DNA from: JAHEJE01 sp965216335
GTDB taxonomy: Bacteria > Pseudomonadota > Alphaproteobacteria > Rhizobiales > Aestuariivirgaceae
Direction of reading: 5' to 3'
NCBI GenBank assembly: GCA_965216335.1
Contig: OZ244154.1
Location: 62,001 to 126,000 of the forward strand
DNA: 64,000 bases
Position numbers and translations under genes: made by a program. The notes under the pieces were generated by a model. That model was not told the DNA's origin. It saw nothing but the letters and a program-made list of their open reading frames with translations, and did not search any database. Numbering within the stretch: the stretch's first letter is position 1; each line of letters begins with the position of its first letter. Below, one piece after another: positions 1-8,467 of the stretch.

Positions 1-111
1 GGCATTCTGACGGTCGGTTCCGGCGCCATCTATCTGCGCGACTGGACCCGCCACATGACCAACGGCAACGGCAGGGACGATAGCGCGGCACTGGAAGGCA
101 AGGACGCATGA
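1..111 (+). CDS. C-terminus of a probable CDP-alcohol phosphatidyltransferase (partial)
   Basis: The window opens inside a reading frame that runs to a TGA at 109-111. The 36 visible residues include a hydrophobic stretch followed by YLRDWTRHM and a polar tail. This resembles the C-terminus of the CDP-alcohol phosphatidyltransferase-family membrane proteins that usually precede the AI-2E/hdaA/ppk genes in Rhizobiales. Its stop overlaps the start of the next gene (ATGA), so the two are probably translationally coupled. The catalytic CDP-alcohol motif lies outside the window, so the family call rests on gene order and this short tail. Confidence 0.55.
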   Translation, partial: GILTVGSGAIYLRDWTRHMTNGNGRDDSAALEGKDA

Positions 112-1229
112 CACTGCAAAAGCAGCTCGGATTCTGGTTCGTCGCCCTGGCAGCGGCGATTGCCCTGCTGTGGCTGCTTGGCGACATCATGCTGCCGTTC
201 ATTGCCGGCATGGTGCTGGCCTACTTCCTTGATCCGGTCGCCGACATGATGGAGCGCTGGGGGCTGCCGCGCCTGGCCGCCACGTCGATCATCCTAGCGG
301 TCTGCGTGCTGATCTTCGCCATGCTGATCCTGCTGCTGGTGCCCCTGCTTGGCGACCAGATCGGCAAGTTCGCCGACAGACTGCCGGGCTATGCGGCAAC
401 ACTGGTCGGCCTGTTCGATGAATTGGCGCCGGACTGGCTGAAGCAGGCATTGGACCGGGCCAACCTGAAGGTGCCGGACGGCGCCCCGGAAATCGCCGCC
501 AAGGTGGCCGGCTGGATCGCGTCCATTCTCGGCTCCCTGGTCTCCGGCGGACTGGCCCTGGTCAACATGATCTCACTGATCGTCGTCACGCCGATCGTCG
601 TGTTCTACATGCTCAACGACTGGGACCGCCTGGTCGCCAGGATCGACAGCTGGCTGCCGCGCGACCATGTCGAAACCATCCGCCAGATCGCCCGCGACGT
701 GGATGCCGCCATGGCCGGCTTCATTCGCGGCCAGGGCACGGTGTGCATGGTGCTGGGCATATTCTATGCCGTCGGCCTGATCCTCGTCGGTCTCAACTTC
801 GGACTGCTGATCGGGCTGACCGCCGGTCTCCTCAGTTTCATTCCCTATGTCGGGTCGATCATTGGCGGCGTGCTGTCGATCGGCATGGCCCTGGTCCAGT
901 TCTGGCCCGACTGGGTGGCGGTGCTGATGGTCGCCGGTATCTTCGCCGCCGGGCAGTTCCTGGAAGGCAACTTCCTGTCGCCCAAGCTGGTCGGCGGCAG
1001 CATCGGCCTGCATCCGGTCTGGCTGATGTTTGCCCTGTTCGCCTTCGGTTACCTGTTTGGCTTCGTCGGCCTGCTGCTCGCCGTGCCTTTGGCCGCGGCT
1101 GCCGGCGTGCTGGTGCGTTTTGCCTTGTCGCAGTACCTGGCCAGCCCGCTCTACAAGGGCGTGAAGACAGCGACCGCCGCTGCACCGCCGAGGAAACGCG
1201 CCCCGGCCAAGAAGGCCCGCAAGGCATGA
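108..1229 (+). CDS. AI-2E family transporter (PerM-like membrane protein)
   Basis: A 373-residue polytopic membrane protein of the AI-2E/PerM family. It has hydrophobic segments near residues 8-50, 60-85, 140-170 and 210-340, and the family signature GLLSFIPYVGSIIGG at about residues 240-255. A basic, Ala/Lys/Arg-rich cytoplasmic tail (about 350-373) follows. The family is named for autoinducer-2 export, but members also act as small-molecule or Na+/H+ exporters, so the substrate is unknown. The ATG overlaps the stop of the upstream lipid-synthesis gene, and its own TGA overlaps the hdaA start at 1226, giving a tightly coupled operon. Confidence 0.88.
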   Translation: MTLQKQLGFWFVALAAAIALLWLLGDIMLPFIAGMVLAYFLDPVADMMERWGLPRLAATSIILAVCVLIFAMLILLLVPLLGDQIGKFADRLPGYAATLVGLFDELAPDWLKQALDRANLKVPDGAPEIAAKVAGWIASILGSLVSGGLALVNMISLIVVTPIVVFYMLNDWDRLVARIDSWLPRDHVETIRQIARDVDAAMAGFIRGQGTVCMVLGIFYAVGLILVGLNFGLLIGLTAGLLSFIPYVGSIIGGVLSIGMALVQFWPDWVAVLMVAGIFAAGQFLEGNFLSPKLVGGSIGLHPVWLMFALFAFGYLFGFVGLLLAVPLAAAAGVLVRFALSQYLASPLYKGVKTATAAAPPRKRAPAKKARKA

Positions 1230-1927
1230 CGGCCCCGCCGCCGGACCCGCCGTCCGGTGCCGCCGCGCGCCAGCTCACCTTTGACCTGCCGGTGCGTACC
1301 GCACTCGGGCTGGAGGATTTCATGGTCACCCCGGCCAATGCCGCCGCCGTCGCCGCGGTTGAGAACTGGCCCCACTGGGCCAACCCGGTGCTGGCCATCG
1401 TCGGTCCGCCGGCCAGCGGCAAGACCCATCTGGGCAAGGTCTGGCAATACCTGTCGGGCGCCTTCGAGGTCGCAGCGCGTGGGCTCGATCTCGCCGCGGC
1501 CGGGCGTCTGGTGGGCGAGCAGGCAATGCTGATCGAGGACGCGCCGTCGCCGTCCATGGACGAACAGGCTCTGTTCCATGCCATCAACCTGGCCCGTGAG
1601 CACGAACGCACCATCCTGATCACCAGTTGCAGCGATCCGGCGCACTGGAACGTCACGCTGCCCGACCTGGCATCACGCCTGCGCGCCGCCGGTGTTGCCC
1701 GGCTCGATGCGCCCGACGATGATTTGCTGCGCGCGGTTCTGGTCAAGCAGTTCGCCGACCGCCAGATCAGGATTGATGAGGCCGCTGTCAGCTATATGCT
1801 CAAGCGCATGGAGCGTTCGTTTTCCGCCGCCCGCGAGCTCGTCGAACGGGTCGACCGCAGGGCCCTGGCAGAAAAAGCCAGAGTGACCCGCGGGCTCGTT
1901 GCCCGGGTAATGTCCGCAAAGTCGTGA
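1226..1927 (+). CDS. hdaA: HdaA/DnaA-related replication regulator
   Basis: 233 residues. This short AAA+ protein related to DnaA domain III works with the beta sliding clamp to stimulate DnaA-ATP hydrolysis (RIDA), limiting re-initiation of replication. Residues 16-22 (QLTFDLP) match the clamp-binding motif found at the N-terminus of Hda proteins. A Walker A motif (GPPASGKT) lies at 60-67, and a degenerate Walker B/sensor region (MLIEDAP, ILITS) follows. There is no DnaA DNA-binding domain IV, as expected. ATG 1226 overlaps the previous stop codon. The AI-2E/hdaA/ppk order is typical of Rhizobiales. Confidence 0.92.
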   Translation: MTAPPPDPPSGAAARQLTFDLPVRTALGLEDFMVTPANAAAVAAVENWPHWANPVLAIVGPPASGKTHLGKVWQYLSGAFEVAARGLDLAAAGRLVGEQAMLIEDAPSPSMDEQALFHAINLAREHERTILITSCSDPAHWNVTLPDLASRLRAAGVARLDAPDDDLLRAVLVKQFADRQIRIDEAAVSYMLKRMERSFSAARELVERVDRRALAEKARVTRGLVARVMSAKS

Positions 1928-2045
1928 ATCGTAACCATAACCGGCTCTAAGCGCACTGTTTGACTTGCTAATTCAGGCGAATGGTCGTCTTATGGCACAT
2001 GGGAACGGAAGCGAGGTGAATATACAGTTAGGGCAGAAGTACAAA

Positions 2046-4289
2046 ATGGTAGTCCGACACGACACGAAGGCCATCGCCGCCGATCTGGCCGACGCCTGCG
2101 CGCCAATTGAGCATCCCGACATTCCCGTTACCGCCGCCGACATGGACAGTCCGGCGCGGTTCATCAACCGCGAACTCTCATGGCTCGGGTTCAATCTTCG
2201 CGTGCTGGAAGAGGCGCGCAATGCGAACCACCCGCTGCTTGAGCGCGTTCGCTTTCTGTCGATCTCCGGCAGCAACCTCGACGAATTCTTCATGGTGCGC
2301 GCCGCCGGCCTTGTCGGCCAGGTCGACCAGGGCATCACCGAGGTGTCGCAAGACGGCCTGACCGCGGGCGAGCAGCTCGAGCGCATCCATGTGCTGGCCG
2401 GTGAGCTGATGGAAGAACAGGACCACCGCTGGCTGGCCCTCAAGCAGGAGATGGCCGAGAACGGCATCGAGATCGTCGATGACCTGAGCATCACCAAGGC
2501 CGAGCGCGCCTGGCTCGACGAGCGTTTCCTGGAACAGATCCTGCCTGTGGTGACGCCGATTGCCATTGACCCGGCCCACCCGTTCCCGTTCATCCCCAAC
2601 CTTGGCTTTACCATCGCGCTGCAACTGGTGCGGCGTGTCGACGGCCAGATGATGAACGCCCTGTTGCCGATCCCGCAGCAGATGGAGCGCTTTATCCGCC
2701 TGCCGCATGATGCCAACTCGCGCTCGGCGCGCTTCATCGCCATCGAACACATGATGTCGCTTTTCGTCTCGCGCCTGTTCCCCGGCTACAAGCCGATCGG
2801 CCAGGGCGTGTTCCGCATCATCCGCGACAGCGACATCGAGATCGAGGAAGAGGCCGAGGATCTGGTGCGGCTGTTCGAGACCGCACTGAAACGCCGCCGC
2901 CGCGGCCAGGTGATCCGCATGGAGGTCGATGCTGAATGCCCGCAGTCGCTGCGCGACTTCCTGACCTCGGAACTCAATGTCAGCGATGATGTGATCGTCA
3001 TGTGCGGCGGCCTGGTCGGTTATGCCGACACTTCCCAGCTGATTATCGACGAACGGCCCGACCTCAAGTTCCCGCCGTACAACGCCCGCTTCCCCGAGCG
3101 CATCCGCGATCTCGGCGGCGACTGCTTTGCCGCCATCCGGCAGAAGGACATCGTCGTTCACCATCCGTATGAATCGTTCGACGTGGTGGTGCAGTTCGTG
3201 CGCCAGGCTGCCGAGGACCCCGATGTGGTGGCGATCAAGCAGACGCTCTACCGCACCTCCAAGCAGAGCCCGATCATTGCCGCGCTGGCCAAGGCCGCCG
3301 AAGCCGGCAAGAGCGTGATGGCGCTGGTCGAACTGAAGGCCCGTTTCGACGAGGCCGCCAACATCCAGTGGGCCCGCGATCTCGAGCGCGCCGGCGTGCA
3401 GGTGGTGTTCGGCTTCATGGAGCTCAAGACCCACGCCAAGATCTCCATGGTGGTGCGCCGCGAGGGCAGTTCGCTGCGCAGCTACGTGCACTACGGCACC
3501 GGCAACTATCACCCGGTGACTGCCAAGATCTACACGGACCTGTCCTACTTCACCTGCGAGCCGGCCCTGTGCCACGACGCGGCCCGGATATTCAACTTCG
3601 TCTCCGGTTACGCCAAGCCGGAGGACCTGGAGCGGCTGTCCATTTCGCCGCTCAACCTGAAGCGCCAACTGCTCGACTGCATCGACGAGGAGATCGAGTT
3701 CGCCAAGGCCGGCAAACCGGCGAACATCTGGTTCAAGGCCAACTCCGTTGTCGATCCCGACATAATCGACGGTCTTTACCGGGCCAGCGGTGCCGGAGTG
3801 CAGGTCGATCTCGTCGTTCGCGGCATCTGCTGCCTGCGTCCGGGTGTGCCGGGCCTGTCCGACCACATCCGCGTGAAGAGCATTGTCGGGCGTTTCCTGG
3901 AGCATTCGCGTATTTACTGCTTCGGCAACGGCCACGGCCTGCCGAGCACCGGAGCCAGGGTCTACATCTCATCGGCCGACCTGATGCCGCGCAATCTGCA
4001 CCGCCGGGTCGAGACGCTTGTGCCGATCGAGAACCCGACCGTGCATGAGCAGATCCTCGACCAGATTATGGTCGCCAACCTGCGCGACAACCAGCAGAGC
4101 TGGCAGCTCCACGCCGATGGCCGTTCGACCCGCGTCGTTCCAGGGCCCGATGAAGAGGCATTCAACGCTCATGCCTACTTCATGAACAACCCCTCGTTGT
4201 CTGGCCGTGGCAGTGCGTTGCAGGACACCGATGTGCCTGAACTGGAGGGCGGGCCGATACCGCTCCGGCCGCGAAAGAAGAGTAAGTGA
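2046..4289 (+). CDS. ppk: polyphosphate kinase 1
   Basis: About 747 residues. Reversibly transfers the ATP gamma-phosphate onto polyphosphate chains. The N-terminal domain begins at RFINRELSWLGFN. The conserved HYGTGNYHPVTAKIYTDL segment in the catalytic phospholipase-D-like half contains histidines of the active site, and SADLMPRNLHRRVE lies near the C-terminus. The start is uncertain: in-frame ATG 1992, GTG 2016 and ATG 2046 are possible. I chose 2046 because GGGCAGAAG lies upstream and the residues before it are not family-conserved. The stop overlaps the GTG start of ppx, so synthesis and degradation of polyphosphate are coupled in one transcript. Confidence 0.95.
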   Translation: MVVRHDTKAIAADLADACAPIEHPDIPVTAADMDSPARFINRELSWLGFNLRVLEEARNANHPLLERVRFLSISGSNLDEFFMVRAAGLVGQVDQGITEVSQDGLTAGEQLERIHVLAGELMEEQDHRWLALKQEMAENGIEIVDDLSITKAERAWLDERFLEQILPVVTPIAIDPAHPFPFIPNLGFTIALQLVRRVDGQMMNALLPIPQQMERFIRLPHDANSRSARFIAIEHMMSLFVSRLFPGYKPIGQGVFRIIRDSDIEIEEEAEDLVRLFETALKRRRRGQVIRMEVDAECPQSLRDFLTSELNVSDDVIVMCGGLVGYADTSQLIIDERPDLKFPPYNARFPERIRDLGGDCFAAIRQKDIVVHHPYESFDVVVQFVRQAAEDPDVVAIKQTLYRTSKQSPIIAALAKAAEAGKSVMALVELKARFDEAANIQWARDLERAGVQVVFGFMELKTHAKISMVVRREGSSLRSYVHYGTGNYHPVTAKIYTDLSYFTCEPALCHDAARIFNFVSGYAKPEDLERLSISPLNLKRQLLDCIDEEIEFAKAGKPANIWFKANSVVDPDIIDGLYRASGAGVQVDLVVRGICCLRPGVPGLSDHIRVKSIVGRFLEHSRIYCFGNGHGLPSTGARVYISSADLMPRNLHRRVETLVPIENPTVHEQILDQIMVANLRDNQQSWQLHADGRSTRVVPGPDEEAFNAHAYFMNNPSLSGRGSALQDTDVPELEGGPIPLRPRKKSK

Positions 4290-5800
4290 AGGCCAGCCGG
4301 CGTTACCGCGAACGCCCGCCGAAATTCAGACCCCTCGGGGTCGTCGACATCGGATCGAACTCGGTTCGCCTGGTGATGTATGATGGCCTGCGCCGGGCGC
4401 CGGTTCCGGTGTTCAACGAGAAGGTACTGTGCGGGCTCGGACGCGGGCTGGCCACGACCGGCGAACTGCAACAGGAATCGGTCGACCGGGCACTCGCCGC
4501 ACTGGCGCGCTTTCGCACACTGTCGCGGGCGATTTCAGCCGACAAGATCTTTGCCTTTGCCACCGCCGCGGCCCGTGAGGCATCGAACGGAAAGGCATTC
4601 ATCGCCGATGCCGAGGCAGCGCTCGGTCATCCGATCAGCGTGCTGACCGGCAAGCAGGAAGCCCGGCTCGCCGCACTTGGGGTGATCGGCGGATTTCCCG
4701 GTGCTGATGGCCTCGCCGCCGATCTCGGTGGTGGCAGCCTTGAACTGGTCGCCGTGCGGGACGGCGACATACGCGACGGCGTAACGCTGCCGCTCGGGCC
4801 GCTCAGACTGATCGATCAGACCGGCGGCGACCAGCAGGAGGCCCGTGACATCATCGACGCTCGCCTGCGCTCGTGCGGTGTCATCGATGCCCTGGCCGGC
4901 CGTGCGCTCTATGCCGTTGGCGGGGCCTGGCGAAACCTTGCCCGGCTGCATATGTCGCAGCAGGACTACCCGATCCACACCGTGCACCACTATGCCATTG
5001 ACCGCGAACCGGCTCGTCAGCTGGCCGGGTGCGTTGCCGGCATGACGGTGAACGAGTTGAAGTCCGAAGAGCTCATTTCGCGCAGCCGCGCCCAAACCTT
5101 GCCAATGGCTGCACTTGTCCTCGACCGCGTGTTGCAGATCGGCCGGCCGGAAACAGTATTCTTTTCCGCCTGGGGAGCGCGCGAGGGCCTGCTCTATTCC
5201 AAACTCAGCAAAGGCAAACGCAGCCGCGATCCGCTAATATCGGCCTGCTGGGACTTCGCGCGGCGCCACTCGCGCACCCCGGCCCATGAACTGGAACTGT
5301 GCGATTGGACCGACCGGTTCTATACCCATCCGGTGCTCAGCGAGACACCGACCCAGCGCCATCTGCGCCACGCCGCCTGCATGCTGGCCGACATCGGCTG
5401 GCGCACGCCGCCGGACTACCGCGGTGACCGGTCCTACAACATCATTTCCCAGGCCACGTTCGTCGGTGTCGATCATCCCTCTCGGGTGTTCCTGGCAATG
5501 TGCGTCTACTTCCGCTACGAAGGCACTTCGGCCAGGGCGGGCAAGGAACTGGTGAGCCTGCTTGCGCCGGGTATGCACGAGCGGGCCCGCGTTTTGGCCG
5601 GATGTTTGCGTCTGGCCTACGTGCTGTCCGCCGCCATGCCCGGCCTGCTGACCCGCATCGGGCTGAAGATCGAGTACAGTACCGTCGTGGTATCCCTGCC
5701 GAAGAAGCTGAAAAGCCTCGCCGGCGAAGCGGTCGACAAACGCTGCGCCGAGCTGGCCGACCTGCTCGGCTTCAGCTGGCGGGTAGATGTCGCGAGTTAG
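4286..5800 (+). CDS. ppx: exopolyphosphatase / Ppx-GppA family phosphatase
   Basis: 504 residues starting at GTG 4286, which overlaps the ppk stop. It removes terminal phosphates from polyphosphate (and in some members hydrolyses pppGpp). The ASKHA-fold nucleotide/phosphate motifs are visible: phosphate-1 VVDIGSNSVRLVMYDG at about residues 13-28 and phosphate-2 AADLGGGSLELVAV at about 146-159. The C-terminal part is an HD-like helical extension typical of long alphaproteobacterial Ppx proteins. It is convergent with rnd, whose stop lies only 8 nt away. Confidence 0.93.
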   Translation: MKASRRYRERPPKFRPLGVVDIGSNSVRLVMYDGLRRAPVPVFNEKVLCGLGRGLATTGELQQESVDRALAALARFRTLSRAISADKIFAFATAAAREASNGKAFIADAEAALGHPISVLTGKQEARLAALGVIGGFPGADGLAADLGGGSLELVAVRDGDIRDGVTLPLGPLRLIDQTGGDQQEARDIIDARLRSCGVIDALAGRALYAVGGAWRNLARLHMSQQDYPIHTVHHYAIDREPARQLAGCVAGMTVNELKSEELISRSRAQTLPMAALVLDRVLQIGRPETVFFSAWGAREGLLYSKLSKGKRSRDPLISACWDFARRHSRTPAHELELCDWTDRFYTHPVLSETPTQRHLRHAACMLADIGWRTPPDYRGDRSYNIISQATFVGVDHPSRVFLAMCVYFRYEGTSARAGKELVSLLAPGMHERARVLAGCLRLAYVLSAAMPGLLTRIGLKIEYSTVVVSLPKKLKSLAGEAVDKRCAELADLLGFSWRVDVAS

Positions 5801-5808
5801 AGTCGGTC

Positions 5809-6993
5809 CTATTCGGCGGCTTTCAATGTCATGTCGCCGCCCGGCACCGGGAAGATCGCGGTTGCGCCATTGCGCAGGCCGAGTGCCAGTTTGCCGTCGC
5901 GGATGTCGAGGGCGACATCTCCGAACACCTCGCGCCGCCAGCCGCGCATCGCCCGCACACCGTCGAATTCACCGGCTGCGATCTTGTCGATATCGGCGCT
6001 GCTGGCGATCAGCTTGGGGGCGATGCCCTCGCGCTCGCTGACGATCTTGAGCGCCAGCTTGAGGATTTCGGCAATCGCCGAAGTGCCTTCGGGTACAGGC
6101 GTGAACCCATTGTCGATGGCCGGCAACGTGTCCGCATCGCGAGCCAGGCCATGCTTGACGGCGGCCAGCAAGTCGTCGCCGATCTGCGAGGCGGCATAGC
6201 CCTTCGGCAACGCCCTGAGCCGTTTCAGGTCGTCGCGGCTGCGTGGCTGCTGGATCGCCAGTTCGGTGATCGCGTCGTCCTTGATGACCCGGTTGCGCGG
6301 GATGTCCTTCTTCTGGGCCTGCCGTTCGCGCCACGCCGCCACGTCCATCAGGATGCCAACCTGGTTTCTGCGCCGCGGCCGGAACTTGATGCGCCGCCAG
6401 GCATCTTCCGGCTCGTTGATATAGGTGGCCGGCGAGGTGAGCACGGCCATCTCTTCGGTCAGCCAGGGCTCGCGGCCCGACTTGTCGAGTTCGGCCTTCA
6501 GCTTGCCGTATACCGTGCGCAGGTGGGTGACGTCGCTCAGCGCATAGGCGAGCTGCTTGTCGCTGAGCGGCCGGCGGCTCCAATCGGTGAACCGCGACGA
6601 CTTGTCGACCTGGGCCCGCGCCAGCTTACGCACGATCGCCTCATAGCCGATCTGGTCACCGAAGCCGCACACCATGGCCGCCACCTGGGTGTCAAACAGC
6701 GGTTCGGGGATGACACCGGCGAGATAGTGCATGATCTCCACATCCTGCCGCGCGGCATGGAACACCTTCAGCACATTCTTGTTGGCCATCAGTTCGAAAA
6801 ACGGCGCCAGATCGATCCCCGGCTCCTGCGGATCGATGATCGCTTCGTCTTCCTTGCCGGCGATCTGGATAAGGCACAAACGCGGCCAGTAGGTGCGTTC
6901 GCGCATGAACTCTGTGTCGACCGTAACGAACGGTTCTCCGGAAAGCCGTTCGCACAGCCCGGCCAGGTCATGGGTGGTCTTGATGATTCTCAT
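5809..6993 (-). CDS. rnd: ribonuclease D
   Basis: 394 residues. A 3'-5' exoribonuclease involved in tRNA and stable-RNA 3' maturation. The DEDD exonuclease domain begins at FVTVDTEFMRERTYWPRLCL (Exo I, residues about 22-41) and continues with FHAARQDVEIM (Exo II) and a YALSDVTHL segment (Exo III). HRDC-type helical repeats make up the C-terminal half. ATG at 6993. Its 3' end nearly abuts ppx, and the rnd-aspS proximity matches the Rhizobiales gene order, although an MFS gene separates them here. Confidence 0.93.
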   Translation of the reverse strand: MRIIKTTHDLAGLCERLSGEPFVTVDTEFMRERTYWPRLCLIQIAGKEDEAIIDPQEPGIDLAPFFELMANKNVLKVFHAARQDVEIMHYLAGVIPEPLFDTQVAAMVCGFGDQIGYEAIVRKLARAQVDKSSRFTDWSRRPLSDKQLAYALSDVTHLRTVYGKLKAELDKSGREPWLTEEMAVLTSPATYINEPEDAWRRIKFRPRRRNQVGILMDVAAWRERQAQKKDIPRNRVIKDDAITELAIQQPRSRDDLKRLRALPKGYAASQIGDDLLAAVKHGLARDADTLPAIDNGFTPVPEGTSAIAEILKLALKIVSEREGIAPKLIASSADIDKIAAGEFDGVRAMRGWRREVFGDVALDIRDGKLALGLRNGATAIFPVPGGDMTLKAAE

Positions 6994-7057
6994 GTATGCC
7001 CAAGGAACCCGAGTCTCTCATGAATTGCAACCGGGACGCAGTTGATTGCAACACAAT

Positions 7058-8284
7058 TCAGCGTTTCCGTCCGTTTCGCCGGGCCAGCTTGAACAGGGCG
7101 GGCGAGGTCCGCAACAGGGCCGTGAAGCGGCTGCCATGCTGTTGCGGCTGGGCCCGCGCCCGCATGCGCCACAGGGTGATGATGATCAACAGCAGATGGA
7201 TGACGCTGGTGTAGGTGAAGAACGCCGAGGTGCCGAGCCATTTCATCACCCAGGTGACGATGAACGGACCGGCGGCAGCGCCGATCGAATAGAAGAAGGT
7301 GATGCCGGCCGCCACCAGCACATACTGCCCGGACCCGGCCCGGTCGTTGGCATGCGCCGCCGACAGCGAATAGAGCGGCAGCGAGAACGCCCCGAAGGCG
7401 AAGATGCCGGCATTGAGCATCGCCGGACTGTTGCCGGCGAAGTTCGACAGGAAGAACCCGGCCAGCGCCGCCCCCAGCGTTGCGGCGATGAACACCCAGC
7501 GCCGGTCGAGCCGGTCCGACATCCACCCCAACGGGTATTGCAGCACCGCGCCGCCGATAATGCCGGAACTCATGAACACGGCCACACCTGCGGTGTCGAG
7601 CCCCGCATCGGTGGCAAACAGCGGCCCAATGGTGCGAAACGCGCTGTTGGTCATGCCGATGGTGACGCAGCCCAGGCAGGCCAGCGGCGAGATCGCCCAC
7701 ACCGTTTTCAAGTCGAACTTGAACTCTTCCGGCGGCTTGGGGTTGGACCGGTCGGCCAGCGACACCGGCACCAGCGACATGGAGATCATGATCGCCGTGA
7801 CCGCGAAGATGGCGAACCCGCCGACCCCGAACGCCGGCAGCATGAACTGCGACCCGGTGACCGCGCCCAGGTCGATCACCCGGTAAATCGACAGCAGCCT
7901 CGCCCGGTCTTCGTTGCGCGCTGAGGCGTTAAGCCAGCTCTCCACGGCCATCATCAGCCCGCTGAAACTGAAACCCATGATGAACCGCAGCACGATCCAG
8001 GCCACCGGATCGATCATCAGCACCAGCAGTAGCGAGGCCGCAGAGGCGATGGCGGCCAGCGAGGCGAACACCCGGATGTGCCCCACGGCTTTCAGCAGGC
8101 GCGGGCTGGCGACGCAGGAAATCAGGAAACCGCCGAAATAGGCCGTGCCCATCAGGCCGATGAAGGTGGCATCGAAACCTTCCTCAGCCGCCCGCAACGT
8201 CGTCAGGGTACCTTGCAGTCCATTGCCGGCCAGCAGAATGCCGGCAGCGATGAGCAGGGGCATCAGTGGCCCGAGTTTGATCAT
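7058..8284 (-). CDS. MFS transporter (YcaD-type)
   Basis: 408 residues with about 12 predicted membrane spans. The frame remains open upstream to 9076, but the true start is ATG 8284 (MIKLGPLMPLLIAAG), since everything upstream is antisense to aspS. The first helix, the LMGTAYFGGFLISC segment and the WLNASARNEDRARLLSIYR loop match MFS proteins of the YcaD type. The substrate cannot be deduced. It is divergent from aspS across a 183 bp shared upstream region and is followed by rnd 64 bp downstream on the same strand. Confidence 0.87.
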   Translation of the reverse strand: MIKLGPLMPLLIAAGILLAGNGLQGTLTTLRAAEEGFDATFIGLMGTAYFGGFLISCVASPRLLKAVGHIRVFASLAAIASAASLLLVLMIDPVAWIVLRFIMGFSFSGLMMAVESWLNASARNEDRARLLSIYRVIDLGAVTGSQFMLPAFGVGGFAIFAVTAIMISMSLVPVSLADRSNPKPPEEFKFDLKTVWAISPLACLGCVTIGMTNSAFRTIGPLFATDAGLDTAGVAVFMSSGIIGGAVLQYPLGWMSDRLDRRWVFIAATLGAALAGFFLSNFAGNSPAMLNAGIFAFGAFSLPLYSLSAAHANDRAGSGQYVLVAAGITFFYSIGAAAGPFIVTWVMKWLGTSAFFTYTSVIHLLLIIITLWRMRARAQPQQHGSRFTALLRTSPALFKLARRNGRKR

Positions 8285-8467
8285 GGGAAATGGCTCACGT
8301 GTCGAGACACATGGCACTGAATGATATGCCCGCGCTGCCCGCCGCACAAATGCCGATACCGGAGGGCTGCCATGTGCCGGGTGCAATCCAGGCGCGCGGC
8401 ACTTGACAAAACCGCCGCCGCATGCGCTTGTCCGCGCGGCCAATTCTTCCTGATTTGACGGACCACC

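Noticed and set aside
2178..3935. Long antisense open frame (585 codons) opposite ppk
   Set aside because: It mirrors the codon pattern of a certain gene in GC-rich DNA and gives no recognisable protein. The same holds for 12460-14007, 22757-24748, 30928-32487 and 32644-34233.
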